From NCBI GenBank assembly GCA_039972875.1, contig JBDWMA010000051.1, positions 1 through 64,000 of the forward strand: DNA of 64,000 bases, in the 5' to 3' direction. A program made the position numbers and the translations under genes. This document shows, piece by piece, positions 26,357 through 35,942 of this stretch. The first letter of the stretch is position 1. Each line of letters opens with the position of its first letter. The notes beneath the pieces were generated by a model. It was not told where the DNA came from. It worked only from the letters and a program-made list of their open reading frames with translations, and did not search any database. This DNA comes from Pseudoruegeria sp039972875. Lineage in GTDB: Bacteria > Pseudomonadota > Alphaproteobacteria > Rhodobacterales > Rhodobacteraceae.

Positions 26357-26482
26357 CGGGTTGCTTTCTATGGGAAGAATTTGCGCGAACTTAACAGGCC
26401 CGCGCTGGCTGTCCAGAGTTGCTCTGGTCAGATGTGCATAAGGGCGCTAGGATTGTGCTAACATCTTCGGGGGATTGAATGA

Positions 26483-27070
26483 ATGCGCTTATCTTTTGCT
26501 GTTCTTGTAACTGCTGTAACTGCCATATGTGGCGCGGCCTCGGCCCAAACTGTTGGGGAGTCTGATGCACGTAAACAGTTGTTTCCAGTTAAAGGAATCA
26601 GCGTACAGATTCTAGACCACAGCTTTTTGAGTGAAAAAGACAAAGATCTTCTGAGAGAGGTCGCGAAGACGCAGAATTATTATGCTGTGGTGGCTGTGCC
26701 CCCAGCGGAGGGATTGTTTTCTGAAGCCGCGTTTGCGGCCGCAAATTTTCACAGCATTCCTGCTGCAGAAAAAGTGGCCATTCAAAACTGCGAGTCAAAG
26801 CGAAAAGGCGGTGAAAAATGTGTGGTTGCACTTCGGGTTTTCCCAAAGGGGTGGTCTGATCAGCCATTACAGTTAAGCAGAGACGCAACCCTTGGTTTTG
26901 ATAAGGAATACAAAAAGGGCAACGGGCCAAAGGCTTTCGCCATCTCACCGTCAACTGGATCTTGGTCGGTTTTTAAAGGGGACGGCGCGGATAATTTTGC
27001 GATAGGTCGTTGCAATGATAAAGCCCGCTCAAGTGGTTCAAAAGATTGTATTGTTGTTATTAAGGATTGA
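26483..27070 (+). CDS. Exported protein of unknown function, upstream of hemA
   Basis: A 195-residue protein with a signal peptide of 21 residues ending at ASA-QT. The mature part has four cysteines in two pairs (NCESKRKGGEKCVV and GRCNDK...KDCIVV), likely forming disulfides in the periplasm. Motif-like stretches are YYAVVAVPPAEG and SPSTGSWSVFKGDGA. I do not recognise the family. hemA starts 110 bases downstream on the same strand, so co-transcription is possible, though no functional link is visible. Confidence 0.7.
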   Translation: MRLSFAVLVTAVTAICGAASAQTVGESDARKQLFPVKGISVQILDHSFLSEKDKDLLREVAKTQNYYAVVAVPPAEGLFSEAAFAAANFHSIPAAEKVAIQNCESKRKGGEKCVVALRVFPKGWSDQPLQLSRDATLGFDKEYKKGNGPKAFAISPSTGSWSVFKGDGADNFAIGRCNDKARSSGSKDCIVVIKD

Positions 27071-27180
27071 TAAACTTTAATCGCGGCAAAATGTAACCTG
27101 TTTGGATCGTCTGTAGCGGGTTAAAGAGAGTGAATAAGTAGGCGGCATGGCCGTTAGAATATACAAGGATTGCCAGGCAT

Positions 27181-28404
27181 ATGGATTACACTGCCCAGCT
27201 GGATACGGCACTGAACACGCTCCACGACGAAGGGCGTTATCGCACCTTTATCGACATTGAGCGTCATAACGGCCATTTTCCTCACGCTATTTGGCGTCAT
27301 CCTGATGGTGACAAACGTCCTGTAACGGTATGGTGCGGCAACGATTATCTTGGCATGGGCCAAAACCCAGTGGTTTTGGCGGCGATGCATGAGGCCATTG
27401 ATGCGGCAGGGGCCGGATCAGGTGGCACCCGTAATATTTCAGGCACCACGGTCTATCATAACCGTTTGGAAGCCGAGCTGGCCGATCTGCATCAAAAAGA
27501 AGCGGCTCTGCTATTTACCTCTGCCTATATTGCTAATGATGCAACGTTAAGCACGCTGCCGAAATTGTTTCCCGGGATGATCATTTATTCGGATGCTTTA
27601 AACCATGCATCAATGATCGAGGGTGTGCGTCGCAATGGCGGTGCAAAACGAATTTTCCGGCATAATGATGTGGCGCATCTGCGAGAATTGCTTGCGGCGG
27701 ATGATCCTTCCGTTCCCAAGCTCATTGCGTTTGAATCAATTTATTCGATGGACGGCGATTTTGGTCCCATTAAAGAAATTTGCGATCTTGCGGATGAATT
27801 CAATGCTTTAACATACATCGACGAAGTTCACGCCGTTGGAATGTACGGCGAGCGTGGTGCTGGAATTTCTGAGCGCGATGGTCTGATTTCTCGATTGGAT
27901 ATTATCAACGGCACATTGGGAAAAGCTTTTGGTGTTGTTGGGGGGTATATCGCGGCCTCGGCTAAAATGGTGGATGCTGTGCGATCCTATGCGCCTGGTT
28001 TTATCTTTTCGACGTCCTTACCTCCAGCCGTTGCCGCAGGTGCTGCGGCGTCTGTGCGATATTTAAAAAACAAACCAGAACTGCGCGAAACACATCAAAC
28101 ACAGGCCCAAATCTTAAAATTACGGCTAAAGGGTCTTGGATTACCGATCATTGATCACGGGACGCACATCGTACCGGTTCATGTCGGTAACCCGGTGAAA
28201 TGCAAGATGTTGTCGGATATGCTACTCAATGATCATGGCATATACGTACAGCCTATCAACTTTCCAACCGTTCCCCGAGGAACGGAGCGTTTAAGGTTTA
28301 CGCCATCGCCTGTGCATGGTCCAAATGAGATGGATGCATTGGTGGAAGCCATGGATCAGCTGTGGTCACATTGTGCGCTAAATCGTGCCGAACTAGCGGG
28401 ATAG
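27181..28404 (+). CDS. hemA: 5-aminolevulinate synthase
   Basis: A 407-residue pyridoxal-phosphate enzyme that condenses glycine with succinyl-CoA, the first step of tetrapyrrole synthesis in alphaproteobacteria (Shemin pathway). The early GSGGTRNISGT glycine-rich loop, DEVHAVGMYG, and the Lys248 in GTLGKAFG that binds the cofactor are all intact. AAGGA and AGG precede ATG 27181. The product feeds heme and B12, the cofactor of NrdJ encoded upstream. The downstream neighbour is the RodZ-like gene. Confidence 0.96.
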   Translation: MDYTAQLDTALNTLHDEGRYRTFIDIERHNGHFPHAIWRHPDGDKRPVTVWCGNDYLGMGQNPVVLAAMHEAIDAAGAGSGGTRNISGTTVYHNRLEAELADLHQKEAALLFTSAYIANDATLSTLPKLFPGMIIYSDALNHASMIEGVRRNGGAKRIFRHNDVAHLRELLAADDPSVPKLIAFESIYSMDGDFGPIKEICDLADEFNALTYIDEVHAVGMYGERGAGISERDGLISRLDIINGTLGKAFGVVGGYIAASAKMVDAVRSYAPGFIFSTSLPPAVAAGAAASVRYLKNKPELRETHQTQAQILKLRLKGLGLPIIDHGTHIVPVHVGNPVKCKMLSDMLLNDHGIYVQPINFPTVPRGTERLRFTPSPVHGPNEMDALVEAMDQLWSHCALNRAELAG

Positions 28405-28509
28405 AATTTCTAATTCTACCGAATCGATTGTCCTGTGCTAGGATTGGCGTAATAGGTCAGCAGAGGCAAATTGCTGACACTGGGGCAAGACAGGCATGGG
28501 GACGATTGA

Positions 28510-29763
28510 ATGATCGGGCGGCGGAAAAACCGGCGAGAATTGGCACAGCCAGAAGAGCAACAAAAGGGGTTTGATGCCTTTGAGTTGCGTCTAGGCGATG
28601 TCATGCGTGGTGAACGTGCGACCCTCGGAAAGTCTCTTTTGGATGTTCAACGTGAGCTGAAAATCAAAGCTGCTTACATCTCTGCAATTGAAAATTGCGA
28701 CCCAAGTGGGTTTGAAACACCGGGTTTTGTGGCCGGTTATGTGCGTTCCTATGCTCGATATCTTGGGTTGGACCCGGATTGGGCCTATACGACTTTCTGC
28801 GAAGAAAGCGATTTCCAAATTGTTGATGGCTTGGCCTCACAAGCGGGATATAAATCTGTCACAAAGAAAAAGTCCTCTGAAACTGTTGGGGGCTTTCGTG
28901 ACACTTCTGAATTATTTTCAAACCCGAGCACACCCTTTGCTCCGCGCAAAGAGGCGATGTTTAGCGCGATAGAGCCCGGTGCAATTGGTTCAATATTAGT
29001 ATTGGCTTGTCTTGTCGCTGGAATGGGCTACGGCGGTTGGTTTGTTTTGCAAGAAGTGCAGAAAGTACAGTTTGCGCCCGTTGAACAAACGCCGGGATTG
29101 GTGTCGCAGGTCGATCCACTTAGCGAAGATAATATTGTATTGGCTGATGGTTCTGCCGCTCAGGGATTTTCTGCACCGACAGCAGAAGCTTTGGATCGGT
29201 TGTATCGTCCCCAAGCGTTGGATGTTCCTGTTCTTGAGGCAAGGGATGGACCGATTGCCGCGCTTGATCCGTCTTCGATTGGTGTTTTTGCGCCGACACG
29301 CCCTGTCGAGGCTGAAATTTCGCCGACGTTGCAAGCCGGTCTGGATACAGTGAATGGGCTGTTTACACCTGCAAGCGATACCAGATCCGCTATTGAGGAC
29401 GCCTTGATCAAAGTGGTCGAGGATGAGGCTCCTTCCGTTGTAATGTTTGCAGTGCGCCCGGCTTGGGTTCGTGTTCGCGGTGCAGATGGTACTGTTTTGT
29501 TTGAAAAAATCCTTGATGCCGGTGAGGAATATACACTCCCAGCCAATGAAGAGGCACCAACCCTAAGAGCTGGGAACTCTGGGTCTTTGTATTTCAAAGT
29601 GAACGGTCAGACATATGGACCGGCTGGTCCCGGAACCTCTGTCGCAAAGAATGTTGTCCTCGCTGCAGAGTCTCTTAAAGAGAGCTATGAACAGCCTACA
29701 GCTGGTGGGGATCCTGATTTGACCCGTTTTGTAGAGCTGCAACAAGCTCCGGCTTCGCAATAG
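28510..29763 (+). CDS. RodZ-like membrane protein (helix-turn-helix plus DUF4115)
   Basis: A 417-residue inner-membrane protein. The cytoplasmic N-terminus has a helix-turn-helix of the RodZ type (residues about 25-95, LGKSLLDVQRELKIKAAYISAIE). A single membrane helix covers residues 157-181, and the periplasmic C-terminus carries the DUF4115 fold (WVRVRGADGTVLFEKIL, GNSGSLYFKVNG). In other bacteria RodZ links MreB to the cell-wall machinery. It is followed by ispG with 68 bases between, an arrangement frequent in alphaproteobacteria. ATG 28510 follows GGGGA. Confidence 0.88.
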   Translation: MIGRRKNRRELAQPEEQQKGFDAFELRLGDVMRGERATLGKSLLDVQRELKIKAAYISAIENCDPSGFETPGFVAGYVRSYARYLGLDPDWAYTTFCEESDFQIVDGLASQAGYKSVTKKKSSETVGGFRDTSELFSNPSTPFAPRKEAMFSAIEPGAIGSILVLACLVAGMGYGGWFVLQEVQKVQFAPVEQTPGLVSQVDPLSEDNIVLADGSAAQGFSAPTAEALDRLYRPQALDVPVLEARDGPIAALDPSSIGVFAPTRPVEAEISPTLQAGLDTVNGLFTPASDTRSAIEDALIKVVEDEAPSVVMFAVRPAWVRVRGADGTVLFEKILDAGEEYTLPANEEAPTLRAGNSGSLYFKVNGQTYGPAGPGTSVAKNVVLAAESLKESYEQPTAGGDPDLTRFVELQQAPASQ

Positions 29764-29831
29764 AGCCGTTGTCACGACCCTCACGGTCCACTATCTAAGT
29801 CTTACAATGAATTTGATGACAGGGGGCGACA

Positions 29832-30968
29832 ATGTCGCTGAACCAAGTGCGTCCTTGGCGCAATGTATATCGCCGTAAATCACGCCAGATTATGGTCGGA
29901 TCTGTACCTGTTGGGGGCGATGCTCCGATTGCGGTTCAGACAATGACCAATACAGATACATCTGATGCCGCCGCGACGATCAAACAGGTTTTGGCGTGCG
30001 CCGATGTCGGTGCCGATATTGTCCGAGTGTCCACACCGGATGAGGCCTCAACGCAGGCGTTGCGCGAAATTGTGCGCGAAAGCCCCGTACCAATCGTTGC
30101 TGATATCCATTTTCATTACAAACGTGCCATCGAGGCTGCGGAGGCCGGCGCAGCTTGTTTGCGAATTAATCCGGGAAACATCGGCGATGAAACACGGGTT
30201 AAAGAGGTCATTAAGGCCGCAAAAGATTACGGTTGTTCCATTCGAATTGGCGTTAATGCTGGGTCTTTGGAACGTCATTTACTTGAGAAATATGCCGAAC
30301 CTTGTCCTGAGGCGATGGTTGAGAGCGGTATGGATCACATTAAGATCCTGCAAGACAATGATTTCCATGAGTTCAAGATTTCAGTTAAAGCGTCCGATGT
30401 ATTTTTGTCTGCGGCGGCCTATCAGGCTTTGGCAGATGTAACGGATGCCCCGATTCATTTAGGCATCACCGAGGCCGGTGGCCTAATGACGGGAACTGTA
30501 AAGTCGGCAATCGGTTTGGGTAACCTGCTTTGGATGGGTATTGGTGATACAATTCGGGTGTCACTGTCAGCTGATCCCGTCGAAGAAGTCAAAGTCGGAT
30601 ACGACATTTTGAAATCTTTGGGACTGCGCCATCGCGGTGTAAATATTATTTCTTGCCCATCCTGTGCCCGTCAGGGGTTTGACGTTATCAAAACCGTCGA
30701 GAAGCTTGAAAAACGCTTAGAGCATGTCAAAACACCCATGAGTCTCTCTATCATCGGATGCGTGGTGAACGGTCCGGGCGAAGCTCTGATGACCGACATC
30801 GGGTTCACCGGTGGGGGCAAAGATGCCGGGATGGTCTATCTCGCCGGGAAAACCAGCCACAAATTGAGCAATGACCAAATGGTCGATCACATTGTGGGAT
30901 TGGTCGAGGAAAAAGCCGCTGAAATTCAAGCCGCTGAGGCGGCCGAAGCGGCTCAGGCTGCTGAATAA
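29832..30968 (+). CDS. ispG: 4-hydroxy-3-methylbut-2-enyl diphosphate synthase (IspG/GcpE)
   Basis: A 378-residue iron-sulfur enzyme of the MEP isoprenoid pathway. The [4Fe-4S] ligands are the cysteines in ISCPSCARQG and in GCVVNGPGEA. The N-terminal TIM barrel includes GGDAPIAVQTMTNTDT and GITEAGG. The last ~15 residues are an Ala/Glu-rich tail (AEIQAAEAAEAAQAAE), a mild oddity. ATG 29832 follows GGGGGCGAC. It converges on the DsbA-like gene. Confidence 0.96.
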   Translation: MSLNQVRPWRNVYRRKSRQIMVGSVPVGGDAPIAVQTMTNTDTSDAAATIKQVLACADVGADIVRVSTPDEASTQALREIVRESPVPIVADIHFHYKRAIEAAEAGAACLRINPGNIGDETRVKEVIKAAKDYGCSIRIGVNAGSLERHLLEKYAEPCPEAMVESGMDHIKILQDNDFHEFKISVKASDVFLSAAAYQALADVTDAPIHLGITEAGGLMTGTVKSAIGLGNLLWMGIGDTIRVSLSADPVEEVKVGYDILKSLGLRHRGVNIISCPSCARQGFDVIKTVEKLEKRLEHVKTPMSLSIIGCVVNGPGEALMTDIGFTGGGKDAGMVYLAGKTSHKLSNDQMVDHIVGLVEEKAAEIQAAEAAEAAQAAE

Positions 30969-30985
30969 CCTGTATGAGAATGGGT

Positions 30986-31000
30986 GGGGGCATTGCCCCC
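30986..31000. terminator. Short GC hairpin between ispG and the DsbA-like gene
   Basis: GGGGGC, ATT, GCCCCC lies between convergent stops; no T run. Confidence 0.4.
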
Positions 31001-31006
31001 GATCCA

Positions 31007-31756
31007 CTATTGCGTACGAATTTCTTGTACGATCCCCTCCATCGCATCAAGGGGAAGATATCCCCGCAACATTACGTCGCCAAGCACAAAGGCTGGCGTA
31101 CCACTAATGTTCAACCTTGCAGACAACGCGCGGTTTTCGTTGATCACGTTTGTTACGGCTTCGCTTTCCATCGCTGCAATAATCAGATCAGCATCGATAT
31201 TTTCCTGATCTGCGAGCATTCGCAAAGTGGTTTCGGTAACATTGCCGCGCATTGTCATCAGTGAATTATGTATGGATTTATAGGCATCCGGGCCTTCATT
31301 TTGTAGTGTAGCAATCGCAAATCGGGCGGACAGGTCGCTTTGATCTCCGAGGATGGGCAGCTCTTTCAGGATAAAACGGATATTTCCGTCTTTCTCTACC
31401 AGTGCTTCAACTTCTTCAAACGCTTTTCGACAGTAGCCGCAGCGGTAATCCATGAATTCGACCAATGTGATGTCGCCATCGGGATTGCCGCCAACAAAGG
31501 AATTTGGATCGTTGTAAAGCGCGTCGGCATTTACTTGCAAAAGCTCTTGATCACCCATTGCCTGTTCAGCGGCCTGCTGTTCCTCTAAAACTCCGATGGC
31601 CTCGAGTAAAACTTCGGGGTTTTCCAAAAGATAGGATCGAATTTCACTCCGGAACGCGCTGCGTTCTGCCTCGGTCATGGCTGTAAGATCCAGCGCGGTC
31701 ACAGGCGCGGATAGCAACGCCAATGCCGCAACCGATTTTAAAAGTATTTGTTTCAT
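31007..31756 (-). CDS. DsbA-family thiol:disulfide oxidoreductase, exported
   Basis: A 249-residue periplasmic protein. Signal peptide: MKQILLKSVAALALLSAPVTA. The thioredoxin fold has the active site CGYC in FMDYRCGYCRKAF and the cis-proline in ISGTPAFV. A helical N-terminal segment rich in Glu/Gln (LLEAIGVLEEQQAAEQ) precedes the fold, as in the Com1-like DsbA group. Its ATG shares one base with the stop of the M48 gene (TGATG), so translation is coupled. It probably introduces or reshuffles disulfides in exported proteins. Confidence 0.9.
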   Translation of the reverse strand: MKQILLKSVAALALLSAPVTALDLTAMTEAERSAFRSEIRSYLLENPEVLLEAIGVLEEQQAAEQAMGDQELLQVNADALYNDPNSFVGGNPDGDITLVEFMDYRCGYCRKAFEEVEALVEKDGNIRFILKELPILGDQSDLSARFAIATLQNEGPDAYKSIHNSLMTMRGNVTETTLRMLADQENIDADLIIAAMESEAVTNVINENRALSARLNISGTPAFVLGDVMLRGYLPLDAMEGIVQEIRTQ

Positions 31757-33114
31757 CAGCGTTTTTTTCCTTTTGCGGCAATTTCTGCAATTCGTATCAC
31801 ATCTTGTGCTCTGTTCCACCCTGAACTACCGCGCGGAACGAGCCCTGCCGCGCGATTGGCGTGAATCCCCGCATCTTTCATCCGGCCCAGCAAAGCATAC
31901 CGCTCTGCGGTGGCGACGGATGCCATACCATTGTTTCCGGCCTTTGCATAAGCAACGGCCAAATCACGCAGCATTCTGGGATCTTGTTGATCCCGTCCGC
32001 GCGCTTTGATCAACACATTCAGAGCCTTGGCATTGCTGTCTCGTGAGTTCACTGCCAGTAAAGCCCTACCGTAACCCGAAAGAATTAACGGTTGGTTTGG
32101 AGCAAGAGAAACGGCCTTTGCATAAGCCGACACAGCGGATTTCGGTTGACCACTCTCCAAGAGGATTTGTCCTTTAAGCTCTTGGTAATAGGGATCTTTC
32201 GGACGTTTGGCGACCAATGCGTTAATGTTCTTTAACGCATCCTTGGTTTTGGGCATGCGGTGATAAGCGATTGCACGCGTCAACAGAGCGATCTCTGATG
32301 TATCAGTTTTTTTAACGCGGCGTAAAGTTGAGGACGGATTTCCCAGGAAAGCTCGTAGTTTGGCTTGCGTTCGGGCAAACCAATAGGCCGAAGTCTGTGT
32401 ATTACCCTGCCTAGGCTTATAGCTCGCTGCATACCCCTTGACCGCACGCAGTCGGTCCGCCGTAAGGGGGTGGCTGCTTGCATAGGGATCTCTGCGTCCA
32501 GGGCTAAGCGCATCTTGACCCCGAAACAGATTTAAAACCTCAATCATCGCCTTTGGATCGACTCCGGCCTGCGCCATGTAGCGTAACGCTGATTGATCTG
32601 CCGAAGCTTCTTCGGCACGGGTGTGTCCAAGGAATACGCGCAATGCTGAATTTTGCGTACCAATTGCAATTCCTGCAGCTGCTTGCCCTTCGCCCGCCAG
32701 AGCGGTTGCAAGTGCAAGCGCCAACCCAAGGCCGGCCGCAGTCGTTGCCGAACCGGCATTTGCGGCCCGACGGATGATGTGACCATTGGCAATATGCGCA
32801 AGCTCATGTGCAATGACGGCCTGTAACTCGGCTGGGGTCCCCATCCGAGTAATTAGACCTGTGTTAAGAAAAACCCGCCGACTGTCGACGACAAATGCGT
32901 TCAGACTGGAATCTTTGATGATCATGATTTGGATGCGGCTCGGGTTTAATCCCGCCGCAGTGATCATCGGCCGTGCCAGTTCTTTAAGAGACCGTTCAAT
33001 CTCAGCGTCACGGATCAATGTTTGCGCATGAGCAGATCCCGCGAGAAACATCGTAGATGTAGCGACCGCAATCACTGTGCGGCGTAGAATTTTATTCCAT
33101 TTCATCGTAGCCAT
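31756..33114 (-). CDS. M48 family metalloprotease with TPR repeats, BepA-like
   Basis: A 452-residue exported zinc protease. After a signal peptide ending at AHA-QT comes the M48 domain with HELAH in VIAHELAHIANGH, the Glu ligand in the EEASADQSAL stretch, and the C-terminal TPR-like repeats (YYQELKGQILLESGQPKSAVSAYAKAVSL). E. coli BepA has the same build and checks outer-membrane protein assembly. I chose ATG 33114 after GGGAGG; ATG 33105 is equally possible. It overlaps the DsbA-like gene by one base and is divergent from the aminotransferase with 59 bases between. Confidence 0.9.
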   Translation of the reverse strand: MATMKWNKILRRTVIAVATSTMFLAGSAHAQTLIRDAEIERSLKELARPMITAAGLNPSRIQIMIIKDSSLNAFVVDSRRVFLNTGLITRMGTPAELQAVIAHELAHIANGHIIRRAANAGSATTAAGLGLALALATALAGEGQAAAGIAIGTQNSALRVFLGHTRAEEASADQSALRYMAQAGVDPKAMIEVLNLFRGQDALSPGRRDPYASSHPLTADRLRAVKGYAASYKPRQGNTQTSAYWFARTQAKLRAFLGNPSSTLRRVKKTDTSEIALLTRAIAYHRMPKTKDALKNINALVAKRPKDPYYQELKGQILLESGQPKSAVSAYAKAVSLAPNQPLILSGYGRALLAVNSRDSNAKALNVLIKARGRDQQDPRMLRDLAVAYAKAGNNGMASVATAERYALLGRMKDAGIHANRAAGLVPRGSSGWNRAQDVIRIAEIAAKGKKR

Positions 33115-33173
33115 TGACCTCCCGCGTGGGCGCTGTGACAAACACCTGAATAACGGGCAGTATGGAGACAGAA

Positions 33174-34328
33174 ATGAAGAGTTCAACCCGCAGTCAGGTG
33201 GCTCCCTTCATCGTGATGGATGTGATGGAGACCGCGCGCCGCGCCGAAGAAGCAGGGCAGCATATCATCCACATGGAAGTGGGCCAACCCGGAACACCTG
33301 CGCCCAAAGGTGCGCGTGATGCGTTATCGCGAGATATGGAAGCGGAATCATTAGGATATACAGTTGCTTTGGGATTGCCGGCTCTTCGGTCGCGCATCGC
33401 GAAACTGTATAAGTCATGGTATGAGGTTGATCTGGATCCAGCTCGGATCGTTGTAACGTCCGGTTCTTCAGGTGCCTTTTTACTGGCGTTTACAGCTTTG
33501 TTTGATGCGGGCGACAAAGTCGGTCTTGGGGAGCCGGGATACCCGAGTTACAAGCAAATTTTGAAAGCTTTGTCTTTGGACGCCGTTGGTTTGCAAACGT
33601 CCTTGGAAAACCGGCTGCAACCTGTGGCGGATGATATCGTGGAGCAGGGCTTGGACGGTCTTATTGTGGCCTCTCCGGCGAACCCATCGGGCACGATGTT
33701 GGATGAGGCTGCACTTCGCTCGTTGATATCGACGTGCGCTGAGGAAGGGATCTCTTTTGTCTCTGATGAGATTTATCACGGTATCCAATATGGCGCCCGC
33801 GCCGTGAGCGCACTTGAGATTAGCAATGACGTCTATGTCATTAATTCCTTTTCGAAATTCTTCTCAATGACAGGGTGGCGTATAGGCTGGATGGTGGTCC
33901 CCGAAGATCACATCCGAACTGTAGAGCGTCTGGCGCAAAACATGTTTATTTGCGCGCCTCATGCCTCTCAAGTTGCGGCGTTGGCGGCGTTGGACTGCGA
34001 AGAGGAGCTGTGTAAAAACATGGATGTCTACACTGAAAACCGGCAACTAATGATTGATGGTTTACCGGCGGCGGGCTTTCCAAACTTTGCGCCCCCGGAC
34101 GGTGCATTTTATATTTATGCTGATGTGTCAGACCTAACGGACAATAGCCTCGCATTTTGTGAAGAGTTGTTGGAGCATACAGGGGTGGCCGTGACACCGG
34201 GGTTGGATTTTGACAGCCAGCGAGGAGCGCAGACCATACGCTTTTCCTATGCGCGCGCGACTGCGGATATTCGCGAAGGTCTTGAGCGATTGACACGCTA
34301 TATGGCGAAAAGGGTGACAGCCGGCTAA
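33174..34328 (+). CDS. Pyridoxal-phosphate aminotransferase, class I/II
   Basis: A 384-residue cytosolic enzyme of fold type I. The cofactor lysine is in NSFSKFFSMTGWRIGW, with SPANPSGTMLD and the DEIYHGIQYG stretch (Asp and Tyr contacts) before it. ATG 33174 has GGAGA five bases upstream; an ATG 12 bases earlier is in frame but poorly placed. The substrate cannot be read from the sequence; aspartate or aromatic amino acids are plausible. amiC follows after 29 bases. Confidence 0.9.
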   Translation: MKSSTRSQVAPFIVMDVMETARRAEEAGQHIIHMEVGQPGTPAPKGARDALSRDMEAESLGYTVALGLPALRSRIAKLYKSWYEVDLDPARIVVTSGSSGAFLLAFTALFDAGDKVGLGEPGYPSYKQILKALSLDAVGLQTSLENRLQPVADDIVEQGLDGLIVASPANPSGTMLDEAALRSLISTCAEEGISFVSDEIYHGIQYGARAVSALEISNDVYVINSFSKFFSMTGWRIGWMVVPEDHIRTVERLAQNMFICAPHASQVAALAALDCEEELCKNMDVYTENRQLMIDGLPAAGFPNFAPPDGAFYIYADVSDLTDNSLAFCEELLEHTGVAVTPGLDFDSQRGAQTIRFSYARATADIREGLERLTRYMAKRVTAG

Positions 34329-34357
34329 TAACCGGTGTGCAGATCAGGCAGGGTAAA

Positions 34358-35575
34358 ATGTTTCGAATAATCTTTACGATATTGGTAATGATCTATGCGG
34401 CTTCGGCCTCGGCGCAGGATTTTTCGGCGTTGGCACGATTGGATGCACGGCAGAGCTATGTCCGTGACAACGGCGAGGGGCTCGACATTCAGTTGTTGCT
34501 AAGCCAACCGGTGCCGTACCGTATTTTTACGCTGACTGATCCAAAACGTATGGTTCTCGATTTTCGCGAAGTTGATTTCGGGGGAATTGACACAGAGGCC
34601 CTGCGCCACGGGCAAAATTCAGTCTCTGTTCGCGTTGGCGTATTTCGTCCCGGCTGGTCACGGATGGTGGTAGACTTATCGGGTTCACAGGTTTTATCCG
34701 AAGCTGGAATGCGAACCGATGCAGATACGGGGCGGGCCGTGATAAATGTCAAAACCAAAACCTCTTCGACAGATGAATTTATCACTTTGTCTGGGCAACC
34801 AGACACAAGCGGTTGGGAAGAAACTGAGGCCGCCAATGTCCCTGATTTAGTTCTTCGTCAGGATGGCAATCGGCCATTGCGGGTTGTACTGGATCCAGGG
34901 CACGGAGGGATCGACCCCGGTGCAGAACGGGAGTCTTTCCGCGAAGCAGACTTAATGCTGCTCTTTGCAAAAGAATTGAAGGAAAATTTATTAAGATCAG
35001 GCGATTATGTCGTGACATTGACACGCACCGAAGATGTATTTGTCCCATTGGAAGCCCGAGTCGCCATTGGGCGCAAAGCGGAGGCTGATGTCTTCATTTC
35101 ACTCCATGCAGATGCTCTGGCCGAAGGGCGTGCAACAGGGACAACGCTTTATACGTTATCGGACGCCGCATCGGATAAAGCTTCGGCTTTGCTGGCAGAA
35201 CGACATGATCGTGCGGATTTATTGGCTGGTGTTGACCTGTCTGAGCAGGATGACGTCATAGCAACCGTTTTAATGGAGATGGTACGCATTGACACGATGC
35301 CCAGGTCAGAAAAATTGGCGCGGGCCTTATTGGCCGGTATTAAGAGCAACGAAGTTCAACTGTATAAAAAACCAAAATTATCCGCTGGATTTTCAGTGTT
35401 GAAGGCCCCGGATATTCCATCTGTTCTGATAGAGCTTGGATTTATGTCGAACCCTGCGGATCTTAATAATTTAAAAAACCCAAATTGGCGCAAACAGGCG
35501 GCAGACGGCATTGTTCAAGGGTTGCAGATCTGGGCGGCAGAGGACGCCGCGGAAGCGCGTTTCATTCGGCAATAA
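34358..35575 (+). CDS. amiC: N-acetylmuramoyl-L-alanine amidase with AMIN domain
   Basis: A 405-residue periplasmic zinc amidase that splits septal peptidoglycan. Signal peptide ends at ASA-QD. The AMIN domain (residues ~25-130) targets the septum, and the Amidase_3 domain has the zinc ligands in LDPGHGGIDPGAE, READLML and SLHADA, with the catalytic Glu in LIELGFMSN. ATG 34358 follows AGGG; a GTG at 34337 would place residues before the signal. It is followed by mrcA and prfB, an order frequent in alphaproteobacteria. Confidence 0.94.
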   Translation: MFRIIFTILVMIYAASASAQDFSALARLDARQSYVRDNGEGLDIQLLLSQPVPYRIFTLTDPKRMVLDFREVDFGGIDTEALRHGQNSVSVRVGVFRPGWSRMVVDLSGSQVLSEAGMRTDADTGRAVINVKTKTSSTDEFITLSGQPDTSGWEETEAANVPDLVLRQDGNRPLRVVLDPGHGGIDPGAERESFREADLMLLFAKELKENLLRSGDYVVTLTRTEDVFVPLEARVAIGRKAEADVFISLHADALAEGRATGTTLYTLSDAASDKASALLAERHDRADLLAGVDLSEQDDVIATVLMEMVRIDTMPRSEKLARALLAGIKSNEVQLYKKPKLSAGFSVLKAPDIPSVLIELGFMSNPADLNNLKNPNWRKQAADGIVQGLQIWAAEDAAEARFIRQ

Positions 35576-35884
35576 GTGGCGATCTGTGTATATCACAACG
35601 CTGTGAAGTCCTTTCCCCGTGTAAGCATCATTTTGCGCTGGTTGCGAAATTGGGATCGCTAGATTGTGCAAGTCACGTGAAAATATATGGTCTTAAGGTG
35701 CGCGTTTCAGGCGGTTGTACTTTTTATTTTATATATTTCAGCATGTTAAATTGAAATGAGGGCGTTCCCTTAAAGTAAAAGATCATTTCTTTGTACCGTG
35801 GGATTCCTTTCACTTCTCTGATAAACTTGGGAAACTATCGGGATCCATCAAGCGGGAAACAGCCGAGGTGCCGTTACGCTTGTT
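35576..35884. other. Intergenic stretch between amiC and mrcA
   Basis: No open frame of note and no terminator with a T run. It is A/T-rich near 35710-35760. Only the promoter at 35885 stands out. Confidence 0.45.
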
Positions 35885-35913
35885 TTGACCCGAATTCATG
35901 GGTTGGATATAAC
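35885..35913 (+). promoter_or_regulatory. Sigma-70-type promoter of mrcA
   Basis: TTGACC, 17 bases, TATAAC, about 30 bases before the GTG start at 35943. This is among the best promoter matches in the window. Confidence 0.6.
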
Positions 35914-35942
35914 TCACCGACGACGCGTTACAGGAGCAGACC

